A DNA stretch of 64,000 nt from Apricaphanius iberus (taxonomy: Eukaryota; Chordata; Actinopteri; Cyprinodontiformes; Aphaniidae), in the NCBI GenBank assembly GCA_028564705.1, contig JAPXFQ010002690.1, positions 1,084,501 to 1,148,500 of the forward strand, in the 5' to 3' direction. Below, in pieces: positions 1 through 12,200 of the stretch; within the stretch, counting starts at the first letter, position 1, and the number at the start of each line of letters is the position of its first letter. Under the pieces are notes generated by a model. That model saw nothing but the letters and a program-made list of their open reading frames with translations. It was not told where the DNA came from and ran no database searches. The translations under genes were made by a program, and so were the position numbers.

Positions 1-596
1 TGTAACGGCCTGCTCACTGGCCTCTCTAAACGAGCTGTTAGATAGCTGCAGTACATCCAGAACGCTGCTGCTCGAGTCCTGACAAGAACCAGGAAATACG
101 ACCATATTTGTCCAGTGCTCCGGTCTCTGCACTGGCTTCCTGTCGCTCAGAGAATAGAGTTTAACACAGCTCTGCTTGTGTACAAGTCTTTTCATGGTTT
201 GGGACCAAAGTGCATCTCTGACATGTTAGAGACTTATGAACCATCTCGGGCCCTGAGAACGTCAAGGAGGAGTCTCCCAGAGTCAACAACAAACACGGTG
301 AGGCTGGATTTCAGTTTCAGGCAGCTAAAATCTGGAACAGTCTTCATGAGGATGTGAGACAAGCCTCAACTCTAACAGTGTTTAAATCCAGGCAGAAAAC
401 AGTTCTTTTTACCCATACATATGACAATTAAAGGTATTTTATCTGCACTCTTGCTTTTTATTGTAATTAATTATTTTTATCTTTTTTCTAGGTTGGTGTT
501 TTTATGTTCATTTGTGTTCATGATTTATGTAACTGTGAAGCACTTTGAATTGCCTTGTGTATGAATTGTGCTCTATAAATAAACTTGCTTGCTATT
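1..596 (+). mobile_element. L2/CR1-like LINE, 3' end (5'-truncated)
   Basis: This is the end of a non-LTR retrotransposon, cut off by the window edge. The reading frame at 115-357 (80 residues) carries the C-terminal reverse-transcriptase signature of the L2/CR1 group: a SLHWLPV box at residues 4-10, then LLVYKSFHGLGP, an Arg-rich RALRTSRRS stretch and a degenerate final segment. A short 3' UTR follows and ends near 590 in a CTATAAATAAA-type tail with a short CTTG repeat, as LINEs of this group usually do. No intact ORF remains. The exact family within L2/CR1/Rex1 is uncertain. Confidence 0.75.
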
Positions 597-1722
597 AATA
601 GATAAGACTTCAGGGTCAGGTCAACTGATCTCACATTAACCAGTTTATTTACATGAAATTTTAAAGATATTTAAAGTACATTTTCTGTCAGCTGCTCTTT
701 TCACTGATTTACTGCTCTTTAGAAGATTTACTGGATTGTTACGTGACGTTCAATGATCTCATACATCTAAAATCAGTTTATGATGAACAGAATCACCATG
801 ATCCCAACCTTGTTAATGTCTTCCAGCGTATAGAGGTTCAAGGTGGATGTGGTTTCCTCTTTCTTATGATCTCATCCTTCCTGGGTTTCAGAAGACAAGG
901 TCCTGGCAAAAGATGATGTAGACTCTGCCCCAACATACCAAATCCCTTGCTTTCATTGAGTTTGGTTGGCAACCTGACCTTTTTTAAGTGCTTAAAAGGC
1001 AGAAGCCTTCAACACACCGGTTCTATGCTTCGACTGCAACAACCAAAGACTCTGGCACACCTTTGACAGGGTCGGAGGAAAGGATCAACTTCAGATAATG
1101 AAGAAGTTGAAATAAATGGTGAACCTTCTGTCGGCATCCTGGAGAGGTCTTTTGATGGCCAAACTGCCATCAGTGTAATTATCAAGGACAACGTGAGAAG
1201 CCAGTCACTGAAGATGACTCGTAGTTGTGCCCTGTTTCCATCAAATGGAACTGTCATCAGAACCAATTGAGTACTCCAGTATGCCCATTTGAACAAAAGT
1301 TTTCCTTTTATTGTCTCCTTCTTGGACCTGATTGCTGCTTTGGGAACGATCGTGTAGAGATAAGTTAGAATGGTTAAGATATTGTTTTATATATTTGGTT
1401 TGATGTGTGTTGAACACTGAAGCTGCTATTTATATTGAATTCTGCTGTGTATTAAAATGGTGGAATCCAGAGCAGAGCTTTGACAATTAATTTGCACAGT
1501 TTAACAAACTGAAGCTCAGGCCGGAACTCTGCTCCTTTTTCCCTCTCTATTCTCTCCATCTCTCTTTTGTCTCGTGTTCTCCTTATTACACACCCACAGA
1601 GCATATTTGAACTAATTGTATGACATTGCACATCTCCTGTTGACCATTTGGCCCATTGTTATCTTGTAAGCTAAACCTCAGCCCAGCCTCCTTTGTTGTT
1701 TTCCTTTGTTTACCTCATGTTC
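597..1722. other. Unassigned sequence
   Basis: I see no gene here. The 850-1300 part is less AT-rich than its surroundings and holds a 95-codon minus-strand frame (1009-1296), but that frame has no recognisable motif. It may be a decayed repeat or pseudogene. Confidence 0.4.

Positions 1723-2373
<651 letters not shown>

Positions 2374-2410
<37 letters not shown>
2374..2410. repeat. (TA)n microsatellite
   Basis: A TA tract directly at the right end of the deleted Tc1 element. Confidence 0.95.
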
Positions 2411-2412
<2 letters not shown>

Positions 2413-3870
2413 TATAATATATATTTTGGGGTCTGAGCCATGTATACGATATCAAAGGGCCCAAGAAATATGACGCCAGCATTCCAATAAACCAATGGGA
2501 GGACCGTCCGCCTCTCTCTTTCCCCTCCCCAGCTCAAAGTTGGAAAATCTGTTAGCGGATTGGCAGGAGCGCCGATCCATCAAGACCGCCGCAAGTTTCT
2601 GCAGCGTGATTGGGGACCGATACAAGGAAAGGGGGGCAAAACACCCTGCACCCTGCGTAAATACCCCCAAAAAACTTTAAGTCCTCTCTGGTTCGATCCT
2701 TGGACTAAAGAAGATCCCCCTCTTCCAACTTGCTCTGGTGGGTCAAAGGTTTCCTCTTGAACTGCAAAGAAAAGATCCCCTTTTCCAACATGTGTTTTGA
2801 ATTTTCCCCTTTTTGCAACCAAACCCTCGCCGAGCGCTTCGTTTGTCCTCTTCGCGTTTTTCCATCGAAATCAAGAAAGCGGCATCCCTTTTTTTTGCAC
2901 CTGGAACGGCTTCTTCCTTCAAAGAAAGTAAGACTGTTTTAGTTTTATTTACAGCCTGGGTGGAGTGAATCAGAAATTCTTTGTATTTCTGCATGCTTGC
3001 ATGTTTTCAAGTTTTACTGATTGGTGCACTCTGAGTGCTCTGTGAAGTCTCTGTGCTGTGTTTCTATTCATGGGTAAAATTTTGAGCCTTGTTGCTTAAT
3101 TGTAAGTTTCTGTATTGTCGTCCTTTGTTAATAAGCAGAGTTATCTGTTTCTAGAAGGTTTTGGGTTTTACCCCGCCAATTTGATAGTACGTTTAGGTGT
3201 TTTTGTCAACACGTACAGGGGGTGCTTCCCAGAGACACGCGAGCCGAACAGACACTTGAATTCTTATTCTCCAATGTTTCTAAACCAGAGTCTTTGTTAG
3301 CAGAAAGCTACCTCACTGATAAGGGCCACGAGGTCTTTCTTTGTTAAAGAAAAACCACTTGGTATCTCGCCTGGTCATGAAGAGTCATAAAACCCCCATT
3401 CGGCAAGCTGCACGGTCACGTCCGTGCACCGCTTCCATGCGTGCACACGAGTAGCTGCGTACAGACATCAGCAGGAAGTGCCCCGTGACCTGCCTAAGTG
3501 ACATCACCACTGGTTGCCATCTTGGTACGTAGCGTTAGCCTTTAGCATAGCCGTTAGCCTTAGCATTCTGTGTGTGTTAGTATTTTTCTTTGTCTTGGTG
3601 TGGTTAGAATAAATTAATTAAATTGAATAAAATCTCTGGTTTCTTTCATTCTGAGTGTGTTTTTGAATTATTGCAAAGAATTAATTTCCTTCAGATGAGG
3701 TCTTTTGGTAAAATCACTAGTAATTAGTTATAAACCGTTGGTTGATAACTTCGTATTAATTAGATATATATGTTTTTGCCAGGTTGTCATGGAAAAACTG
3801 GATGGTGCCCATTAATAATTTGAAAAGATAATTAAATTAATAATTAATTAATATTACAGTGCAGCAAGAT
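2411..3870. other. Unassigned GC-richer block, possibly a solo LTR or old promoter-like repeat
   Basis: Base composition changes abruptly here. 2460-2900 and 3380-3540 contain many CpGs, CCAAT boxes (about 2486 and 2491) and a GAAAG/GTAAG donor-like site near 2928, with AATAAA-type signals around 3608-3632. Short frames on both strands overlap but show no domain. The combination resembles an LTR or the 5' region of a retroelement, but I could not find a second copy, matching ends or a target duplication. Treat it as an unidentified repeat. Confidence 0.3.
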
Positions 3871-4139
3871 CACACGTGAGGAGAGGCATAAAAGCAGCTG
3901 AGAAAACCTACGGAACGAAGGTTGAGGATCATCTGTCCACTAATGACCTTTAACAGATTACAATAACTCTCCAATAACTTTAAACATTGATGCCTCGCTG
4001 GAAGAGGAGTGAAACCTCTTCTTTCCCAACTTCTAGGCATCACGGTTCCATGTACATCCACTGCTCCCACAGACTGCAAACTCACATCCTCTCACTCTCC
4101 AAGTACTACATCAGGTGAGCTGTAAGTTCAGGTATTTAA

Positions 4140-5585
4140 ACCTAGGAAAGGCTGCATAACCAAATGGACTATCTGTTAAGTGCTCAACGTCTGTGCCAAC
4201 CAACTCTTTGTAGTCGTCATACAGATCTTTATTATCTCCCTGCTTCAGTCTGCAATCCCTCCATTCCTCGAGTCAGCTACCATCATCCCTGTCCCAAAGA
4301 TTTAAAACATCAATAGCCTCAGGGATTTCAGACCCATTGTACTAACCACAGAGGTCATGAAATGCTTTGAAAAGCTCATAACACATCATATCAAAGACTG
4401 CCTTCCGCCTTTATTTTACCCCTATCAATTTACATATAAATCCAACAGATCCACCAGTGACGCAGTATCCAAAAGCATCCACATCGCTCTGAGCCATCCA
4501 CAGAAATGGAGGACCACTGTAAGGATGCTATTTGGTGACTCCAGTTCAGCATTTGATACCAACATCCTTAACATCCTGGTGAGAAAATTGGCTGCCCTGG
4601 AATTCTCCCCCGCCATTTACGTCTGTATCAAGGACTTCATCACCAGTCATTCACAGACTGAGGATAGCCCCCAATAATTACCCCACAGTTATGATCAGCA
4701 CTTGCTCCCCTCAAGGCTGTGTGCTAAGCCCACTCCTGTTCACTATCTACATTCACAACTGTTTCTCCAGCCACCATACCAACACAATAATCAAACTTGC
4801 AGATGACCTTGGTAAGACTGATAACTGATGCCGAGGAGTCCACCTACAGAGATGAGGTACAGCAGCTGATGGAGCAGTGTCTGCTCAACATTAATGAGAC
4901 CAAGGAGTTGGTCATCAACCACAGTAGGCACAAAACCACCCTTGCCTCAAAACTTGTAGACAGCACCTGTGTGGGGAGGGTTTCATAATTCAAATTTCTA
5001 AAAACCTTCATCTCTGAAGATCTAAACCGGACAATCAACATCAACTCAGTGATCAAGAAGTCCTAGAAGAGACTTCACTCTTTGAGATTCCTCAGGAGAA
5101 ACAGATTGTATGAGAAGCTGCTGCTCCTACCACTCCATTGAAAGGGTGTGGGCTTTCTCCATCACTGTGTGGTACACAGGCTGCACTACTTCTGACAGGA
5201 AAAGACTGGAGTGCTTGATTACATCAGCTGAAAAGACAATCCTCACCTCAATCACCAGAGCAGCAAAAATCATGGCCATCCACCGACATCCAGTTCACCA
5301 CCTATTCAACCCATTGCCCTCAGGGAGGAGATGCAGGAGTCTGGGAAGCAGGACAAATAGGTTAAAAAACAACTTCTTCCTGTGGGCCATCAGGACTCTA
5401 AATTCCCATCTCGACCACAAATAGACCCGCAGTCAGTTTACTGCCACTAATATATGTTATTTATACATTCTAATTGATATAAATTATATATGCATTTTAA
5501 TGTGTACCTTATGAGTGCTAATCAAAAATTTTGATGCATAGTTAACTGTGCAATGACAATAAAGGGTTTAAATCTTAAATCTTGA
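4140..5585 (+). mobile_element. Rex1/CR1-like LINE, reverse transcriptase remnant with 3' tail
   Basis: RT motifs run in order across frame-shifted pieces: a TIIPVPK-type segment at about 4280-4305, the frame at 4357-4677 with CFEKLI, YPYQF, a DSSSAFDT box (the usual DFSSAFNT) and a Q-terminated helix, a PQGCVLSPLLFTIY box at about 4709-4750, and a degraded ADD box at about 4799-4810. These are followed by a C-terminal ITVWYTGCT...SDRK segment (5110-5424) ending in a PSGRR...NNFF motif. The 3' UTR ends with an AATGACAATAAAG-type tail near 5560. Multiple stops and frame changes show it is dead. The order of motifs is that of the CR1/L2/Rex1 superfamily; the Rex1 label is inferred from the SSAF(N/D)T box. 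Confidence 0.82.
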
Positions 5586-7395
5586 ACTGCAACACAAAAA
5601 GCAAATACGTGCAATGGGTATTTTGCTAAAGAAAAATACTCTTACTGTTTGTTAATAATGCAAAAGTTATAAAAACCAGCATGTCTGGAGAGAGCAAAAT
5701 AAATTTTAAAAGAGGGTAAACATAGCCAAAAGCATTAGACTCTGAACACAGTTTGGGTTGGGTTAAACATTACTGTATTTCTGGTGCAGTTTCAGCAGAT
5801 GGCTTTCAGCCTTATGCTCTGGGAGGACAGTAGCTTGGCAAAATCCTCAGGGACATCAGTTTGTACAGGTGCGATTTTTTCCGTAGTCATTTTTACCAAG
5901 TATTTGGGGAGGACAGATAGAGGGTCGGGCAGTTTTCTGGCTAGAATGTAACAAAATTGTTGGCACACTGAAAGAGAACTACATGAGTGTATTTATTTCA
6001 GTTCAAATATGCATTAAGCTGTAGCTCTTCCTTAAAAAAATCTAAAGCTAACTTAACAAAAAGAGAGTCTACTGCTTCTTTCAGGTATGGCGCCTTGCAA
6101 AGGTATTTCACATTTCTAACATAACAACTACAAATTTCAATGTTTTTTAGTTTATTTGATAGAAGAACCCACATTTGTACATACTTGTGAAGAAAGAAAA
6201 GAGAGCCACCTTGCTGCACACACCAAAAGTGCTGCAACTCATCACAAGCTGTGAATATAAGGAAATGTCTGTCAGACCATCTTGGTCGTTCATCTCAAGT
6301 CGTCTATGTGATTTATAGAAATTTGAAAATTAAAACATAGAAAAAATAAAAGTAAGCATAAATGAACATTTATAAACACAAACAATAGCATTTGACTAAA
6401 AACAACAATTTAGGATAAAACATTTTATAATAGTATTGGCAATAATAGTGTCAATTATACATAAGCATGTTTAAATAGTTATGTTTTTATTTTGGATTTA
6501 AAAAAGTCTAGTGTAGGTATACTGTTGAAATTTACATATTTGTTGATCTACTCTTCACATTTATTATATTTTCTCTTCCTGTTTCCAGGTGTGAGTAGAC
6601 AGGAAGAGAGCTCTGTATATTTGTTGTTTGTTTGTTTGTTTTATTTAACACATTAAAAATACAAAATAAGGTATGTATTTGAAAAATAGTCCTACATAAA
6701 ACATAAAATTCATGTGTACAGAAGTGCTAGAAGCCTGAATGAAAGTTTGAAATCTGATTGAGAATTGTTCATGTGATGTTTTTTACAGAAGATGCAAATT
6801 TGAAGCTTTTCTGGTAGAGAAACTTTGAATTTGAGTGCTCGTATGAAAATAACTCTTGACATAACAGGCAGTTTGTGTCAAAAAGAACTTTAAAAACAAT
6901 CAAACAGAGAGAAGTGTGTTAATATAAAAATATTCAAAAGCTGTAAATGATAAAACAGAGGTGCACTTGGTGTGTCAGGTTTGAATTATTCTTAAAAACC
7001 TTTTATGTAAAATAAATCTTTTCTTTAGGTGGGTTTTAAAGGTTGATCTCCAAACAATATTACAATAAGTAATGTAAGGATAAATCAAACTATTGTATAA
7101 TATTACAAGAAATGAATTATGAACAACATTTCTTATTTTACTTAAAATTTAAAATTATTTTGTAATCTTGCCAGAGACATGTCTAATTTGATCTTTCCAG
7201 CAAAGTGTTTCATCAATCAAGACTCCTAAAAGACACATTGACCAATTTCTTCATTATTAATATGAATTTTAATTTGGTCACTGTTAGGTTTTATTTCCAG
7301 AAAATACCATACAATCAGAGTTTGTCAGATTTTTTGAGTGTGTGTGTTGGGAGGGGGGGGTCTGAGTCTATGGTACAGACAAGTGACATTTCACG
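5586..7395. other. AT-rich sequence without recognisable gene
   Basis: No coding motif was seen on either strand. It holds a short GTTT repeat (about 6625-6642), several A/T runs and a G-run of nine with GT repeats near 7335-7360. Confidence 0.5.
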
Positions 7396-7399
7396 GGGC

Positions 7400-7575
7400 T
7401 CACTAATACAAACCCCAGAAACGAACTAGTGCGGGTACTGCACTAGTTTGTTTGCTCACATGACGGGCATTTAGGAACTGAAAAAAAGAATCAAAATTCA
7501 AATATATTAACGGTTCCGAAACCGGACGTTAGGAACCGGTTACTATTTGGAACCAGTTCTCGGTGCCCAACCCTA
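7400..7575. mobile_element. hAT-type transposon end (fragment)
   Basis: The stretch rich in GGTTCC/GAACCGG palindromic pieces (7511-7560) ends in CTCGGTGCCCAACCCTA at about 7559-7575. Read outward-in, this is the TAGGGTTGGGCACCGAGAAC terminus common among fish hAT elements. The opposite terminus and an 8-bp duplication were not found, so only one end is called. Confidence 0.55.
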
Positions 7576-7576
7576 C

Positions 7577-8590
7577 CTGCGACTGTCATCATCATCACCA
7601 CATTCTCATTATTTCAATAAAATCTTGATTATATTTATAACTGGTATCCCTAATGGTGTTCTGCATGTGGGTCAAGACGTTTATTGCAAACATGACAATA
7701 GAGGCATGATCAGGGGTTATATGAGCTCTTCTATTTTTGCTACTTGAAGAGTTTTGGGCCAGCTAAAAGGGAACAAATACTTTTTTGAAGGTTTAAAAGT
7801 GCATTACAATAGTCTAGGCAAGACGTAAAAGTGGGATTAGACATTTCAACGTCCTGTCCCTACAGAAGCCTTAAAAGTTTAGTGATTTTTTAGTTTAATA
7901 GCGTTAGACAGGTTGTTTTCAGTGCCCTAAAAAGATACTGAGCTTTCAGAAAATACACCTAAGTTTGCCTGGAGGGTCAGGTTTAAAAGTCGTATCTGTT
8001 GCTTGATGAGTGGAACCATGCTCACCACATCAACAATTATTCACCTGAACCTCCCAGAGTTCTTTTTTTTTAATTCTTTACTGTATTCAATCATATCAGA
8101 CAGCTTGAATAATTGAGACCTTTTAAAGGAACAGTGCAAAAGAGTACTGAGGTGGGCCCAAAATATCTCTCCAAGATGGTCTAAGTAGCTTCTCACAAAT
8201 AATGCATCAAACCTTGAACTTCTGCCTGACTAATGAGCCATCTTTATATTTAACGTGAGAGAGAAGGGATCAACATTAGACCTGACAGAAACTGCAGCTG
8301 TGGTCATTCACATGAATCTTTTCAACATGTAAATAGTTAGTGGTAATGAGAAAACAAGATTCAATGAATTAGACATTTCATGAGTGGCCCTAAAAACATG
8401 TTCAAGGCAAAAACACTCAATTAAGAGTCAATAATGGAAAATCTAAAATCACAAATAATTTACACTGGCACTCCTTCTATAATTAGATGATGCTAAAGTG
8501 TCAGAAAATTTCAAAAAGCAAATGGCTGGCTGGAGAAGGGGGTTCATATATTACAGTACATTAAAACACATTTTGCAAAATTACTTTAAA
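7577..8590. other. Unassigned AT-rich sequence
   Basis: I see no gene, RNA or bounded repeat in this stretch. Confidence 0.4.
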
Positions 8591-8591
8591 A

Positions 8592-9128
8592 AGTGGTGCA
8601 TAGTGGTGCAGTTGGTAGCCATATTGCCTTGCATTGAGACGGTCTTCGGTCCTGTCTTCAGGGTTAAAAGGGAAGGTAGCTGGACTTCTTTGTTAGCAGG
8701 AAGATGTTTCACCTCTCATTAAGAAGGCTTCTTCAGTTCTGAAACTTAGGTTAGGATAATAAGGCTTATAAGTATTAGAACTGAAGAAGCCTTTTGGATA
8801 TCAGATGAAAGGTCCTAATGACAATAATAGATGTCCAGTTGCACTCACTTTTATAGAGCTTTTTATGACAACTATGTTCTGCATGACTGAGAAGCTACAC
8901 CAACGTAGGTTCCTATGTTCAAATGCCTACTTATGCTCTTTTCCCAGTGCCTCCAAGGGTTCACTCTGGGTCCAAAAGCAAGACTGTAAGGTAAATTGAT
9001 CTTCTTAAACTGACGTTTTCCTGTGTGGCTCTGTGTTGCCCTGTGATGGACAGGAGATCCAACAAGAATGTACCCTGCCTCTCGCCGATGACCGTTGAAG
9101 ATAAGCACCAGCTCATCCCAACCCCATG
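8592..9128 (+). mobile_element. Degenerate tRNA-derived SINE, split by an inverted-repeat insertion
   Basis: The head at about 8597-8660 (GTGGTGCAGTTGGTAGCC ... TTGCCTTGC) matches the A-box part of a common fish tRNA-derived SINE. The body resumes at about 8905 and includes the GTGTTGCCCTGTGATGGACAG and CCTGCCTCTCGCC blocks (about 9032-9085) that typify the same family. Between them lies about 150 bp of foreign sequence, listed separately. The usual SINE tail is absent; an L2 LINE 3' end follows directly. Confidence 0.6.
8676..8830. repeat. Inverted-repeat insertion inside the SINE
   Basis: A 16-bp arm, AGGCTTCTTCAGTTCT (about 8725-8741), is matched exactly by AGAACTGAAGAAGCCT (about 8778-8794) with a short spacer. 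The flanking TTTCACCTCTCAT and ATCAGATGAAAGGT pieces are also roughly complementary. I recall similar inverted units as abundant in teleosts but cannot assign the family. Confidence 0.6.
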
Positions 9129-9295
9129 TCAACGACTTCATGCAATCTGCTGGGATTCCTTACATAGAAAACTTTTAACTGATTGGATTGTTTGTATAAT
9201 TGTACTGAAATGACTTTTGTTGTAAAGTGCCCTGAGATGATATTTGTTGTGAATTGGCGCTATATAAATAAAAGGGAATTAAATTGAATAAAGTC
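9129..9295 (+). mobile_element. L2-family LINE 3' end (same family as 17965-18615)
   Basis: From CAATCTGCTGGGATTCC through TTTTAACTGATTGG to GGCGCTATATAAATAAAA, this tail is the reverse complement of the LINE 3' UTR at 17985-18120 and of the copy at 38380-38530. That makes three copies of the same L2-like 3' end in the window. No coding part is left. Confidence 0.85.
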
Positions 9296-12200
9296 GCAAA
9301 ATGTAAAAAACTTAAAAGAGAGTAGACTTTGCAAGACACTAAATTTATTTAATATGTAAAGAAGTAGTTTTTATCTTATGAGCTTAATTTCAGACTTAGA
9401 GATAAAAGCCACTCAGTAAGACATTTCATGTATTTATTTGCACTATGTGATAAAAAAAAATATTCCTCTTGTGGGATTCTCCAGCATCCAGGAAGTTTTT
9501 TTTATATCTTTCTATATTCAACACTCCCTTTTTTTAAGCTCTACATGTCATATCTCTTTCATATGAAATTAGGCTTTGATGAATATTGTATGAAAAGGAA
9601 CCTACTTCCAAAGAGACTGACCTTCACGGCAGCTCTGCTCCTGCTTTTGAAGTATTGTCAAGTCCTGAGAGCTTACATGGGCACTTAAGCTAACACAGGT
9701 AGGAAGAAAAGAACTGCAAAATATTTAACTAACATTTCCTTGATTTGAAAAGGCTAGCCGCGAGGCTCAACAGGAAAGGGCTTAATCACCAGGATGGTGG
9801 TATTTGAAACAGCACTTTAAATGCCCTGTCTCCTTCTTCTGTATTGGTGAGCTGTCTGCGTTTGTCCAGTTAGCTGCTTTCCTGTGATAAAGGTTAATCT
9901 GTCCATGTCAGATATCACAGTATAATGGCTGTCTTTGGATTAAAATAACAAACCAAGAGAAACCCAACTAAAATGCGCAGCTACACACACAAACACATGC
10001 ACATACACTATTTTTTTAATCAGTTTGCATTTTTGACCGTCATTTTTGCCGCAGGCAAAGGGAAATGTGACTTGACTTAATTTCCCATTTACCGTCTGAT
10101 AGTCCCTGCACTACCAGCCAGCAGAAGAGTTTTAGATAAATAACTACTGACTTTTTAATCAAAGACACCAAAGTTTATTGCTCCACCTTAACACATATGC
10201 CTGAAACATCTGGATGACCAGATGCTGGTTTTCACTAATCCGATTGGCTCCTCTGCGTTCTGGGGGAACATTTGGCTGTGCTTCAACTCTTTGATTCATC
10301 TCTCCTACCTGCCTTGCTGTTTGGCATTTACAGGGCTCAATAAACAATAAACATTTCAAACAGGTGAGAACTCCAGCAAATGTAGCTTTGAGGAACCAGT
10401 ATTATCACATCAATATTTTTTTAACTTGTGCCCTTTGTAAGGGTAAGTAAAAACATCAAAGAGTTTGCATTTATATCTGTTAACCAAAAGCACCTAATCC
10501 CAAATTTCTACATTCAGACTGACCAGTGAGCAGTCAGTTAGGAGTGGTTCCCTTTTTAAATACTGTTGTCTGTAGCGTGCAGGATGCAGGGTTAAGCTTT
10601 AACTCCTATTTTTAATCCTCTATTAAATATGGTTCTGCATTTAAAAGGAAGGATATTTTGCTTATTTAAACAAAGGCAAAAAAAAAAAAAAAACAGTTGG
10701 CAGACCTGCCACCTCATTTGATCACTTCAAAACCTCTAAAAAATAATGATGGATTAAACTCAATGAAATCTGTTTTCTTGTCAAAGTGAGTCGGAAACCT
10801 CTTTATTATTGGAAAACAAAGAACCTATGTGATCCATCAGAGGCAGAACAAACACAGAAAATTTGAGTCTGAACCCTGAGCTGTCGGACAAATATTTTTT
10901 TCCCCAACTGAAGGCATTGTGTGTTTACACCACAGCCTCAGGTGACAGTGATCACCGGCTCATTTGCTCTTTTCAGTGTGTCACTGACACTTCATACTCG
11001 GGGTTTATTGGAAACAGCGGCCTGTTAATATCTGCCACTCTAATAGAGGGGAGAAAGGCTGCAGGCTGCAGTGAGTGCACACAGTATCCTTCACTTTCCT
11101 TCTGTGCAGAAAAACGATAAGGCCTCGATTGCAGAAGGTGACCAGGATGATTGCTGCTGTAGAGCTAAATCAAACCCCAGTACGGTATAACCTTTGAAAA
11201 GAATTGTATGCCTGCTGAGAATGTCTTGTGGAACAAAGGATATAGTCTGATAATGACAGGCAATCATTAGGACAGGATGGGGAGGTTGAAGGAAGCTGTT
11301 TCAAACAACTGTTCTTAAATACTGTTGAGAAAGATGATAAGATCATCTTTCAAAAAGAGCCTAAGGAGACACAAGGTAAACAATAAGCACACTATCCGGC
11401 TGCACGTCTAAGATATTCACAAGTCATTTTTTCAAGTGCAACCTATTTCCTCAAAAGATGCATCCAATCCAGTCTGTCTGTAAAAACATACCGCTGAAGG
11501 TTATGAATTTAAATCAGATAGTGTAACATTTAACTGTATTTTTTTACAGAATTCAGCATGCAAAAAAACTGGGATGAATCATCCCATAGTAGAAGAAATT
11601 AGGTGTGATTCAATTCCAACACAAGTTTTGCCACAAGTCTGAGAATCATAACAACTGCTTTGCATATGCATTATTAAAATGTTTAAAGCATTAAAGCATG
11701 GTCATTCCAATTACTGGAGTCACTTTCACCCTGTCACACTTTAAACAAGTCAATCAACCTGTGACAAAAATTAAACAAATAATTTTTCAAATTCTAACAC
11801 CACTTTTCAACCGCTTTTCTCACTCCACCACAGTCACCCATTTGGCAGAGTGTGTAGAGAATAAAATAGTCACGATATGATAACCATAAAATACCCTGCT
11901 TTTGTAGGATATACACAACAATGTGAAAAAATATATATAACAAAATCCAAGATTTAATCTTGAGCAGGGAATAAATGTCTGATTTTAGTAAGGATTTTTA
12001 TTCTGGGGCTAGCCTGCTTCAAGTGCTGAAGAAACAGCTGTTTTGAAACAAACAAAATAAACGTTAAGTGATAGAAGACACTGTGTTTGATTTTACAGCA
12101 TTAATATGTTTTGCACAATTTAAGATAATATTTGTATATTCTTGAAATTGAGGGAAAAGTGCAATAGCTCTCTTTTACTTATTTCTGTGCAGCAACAGGT

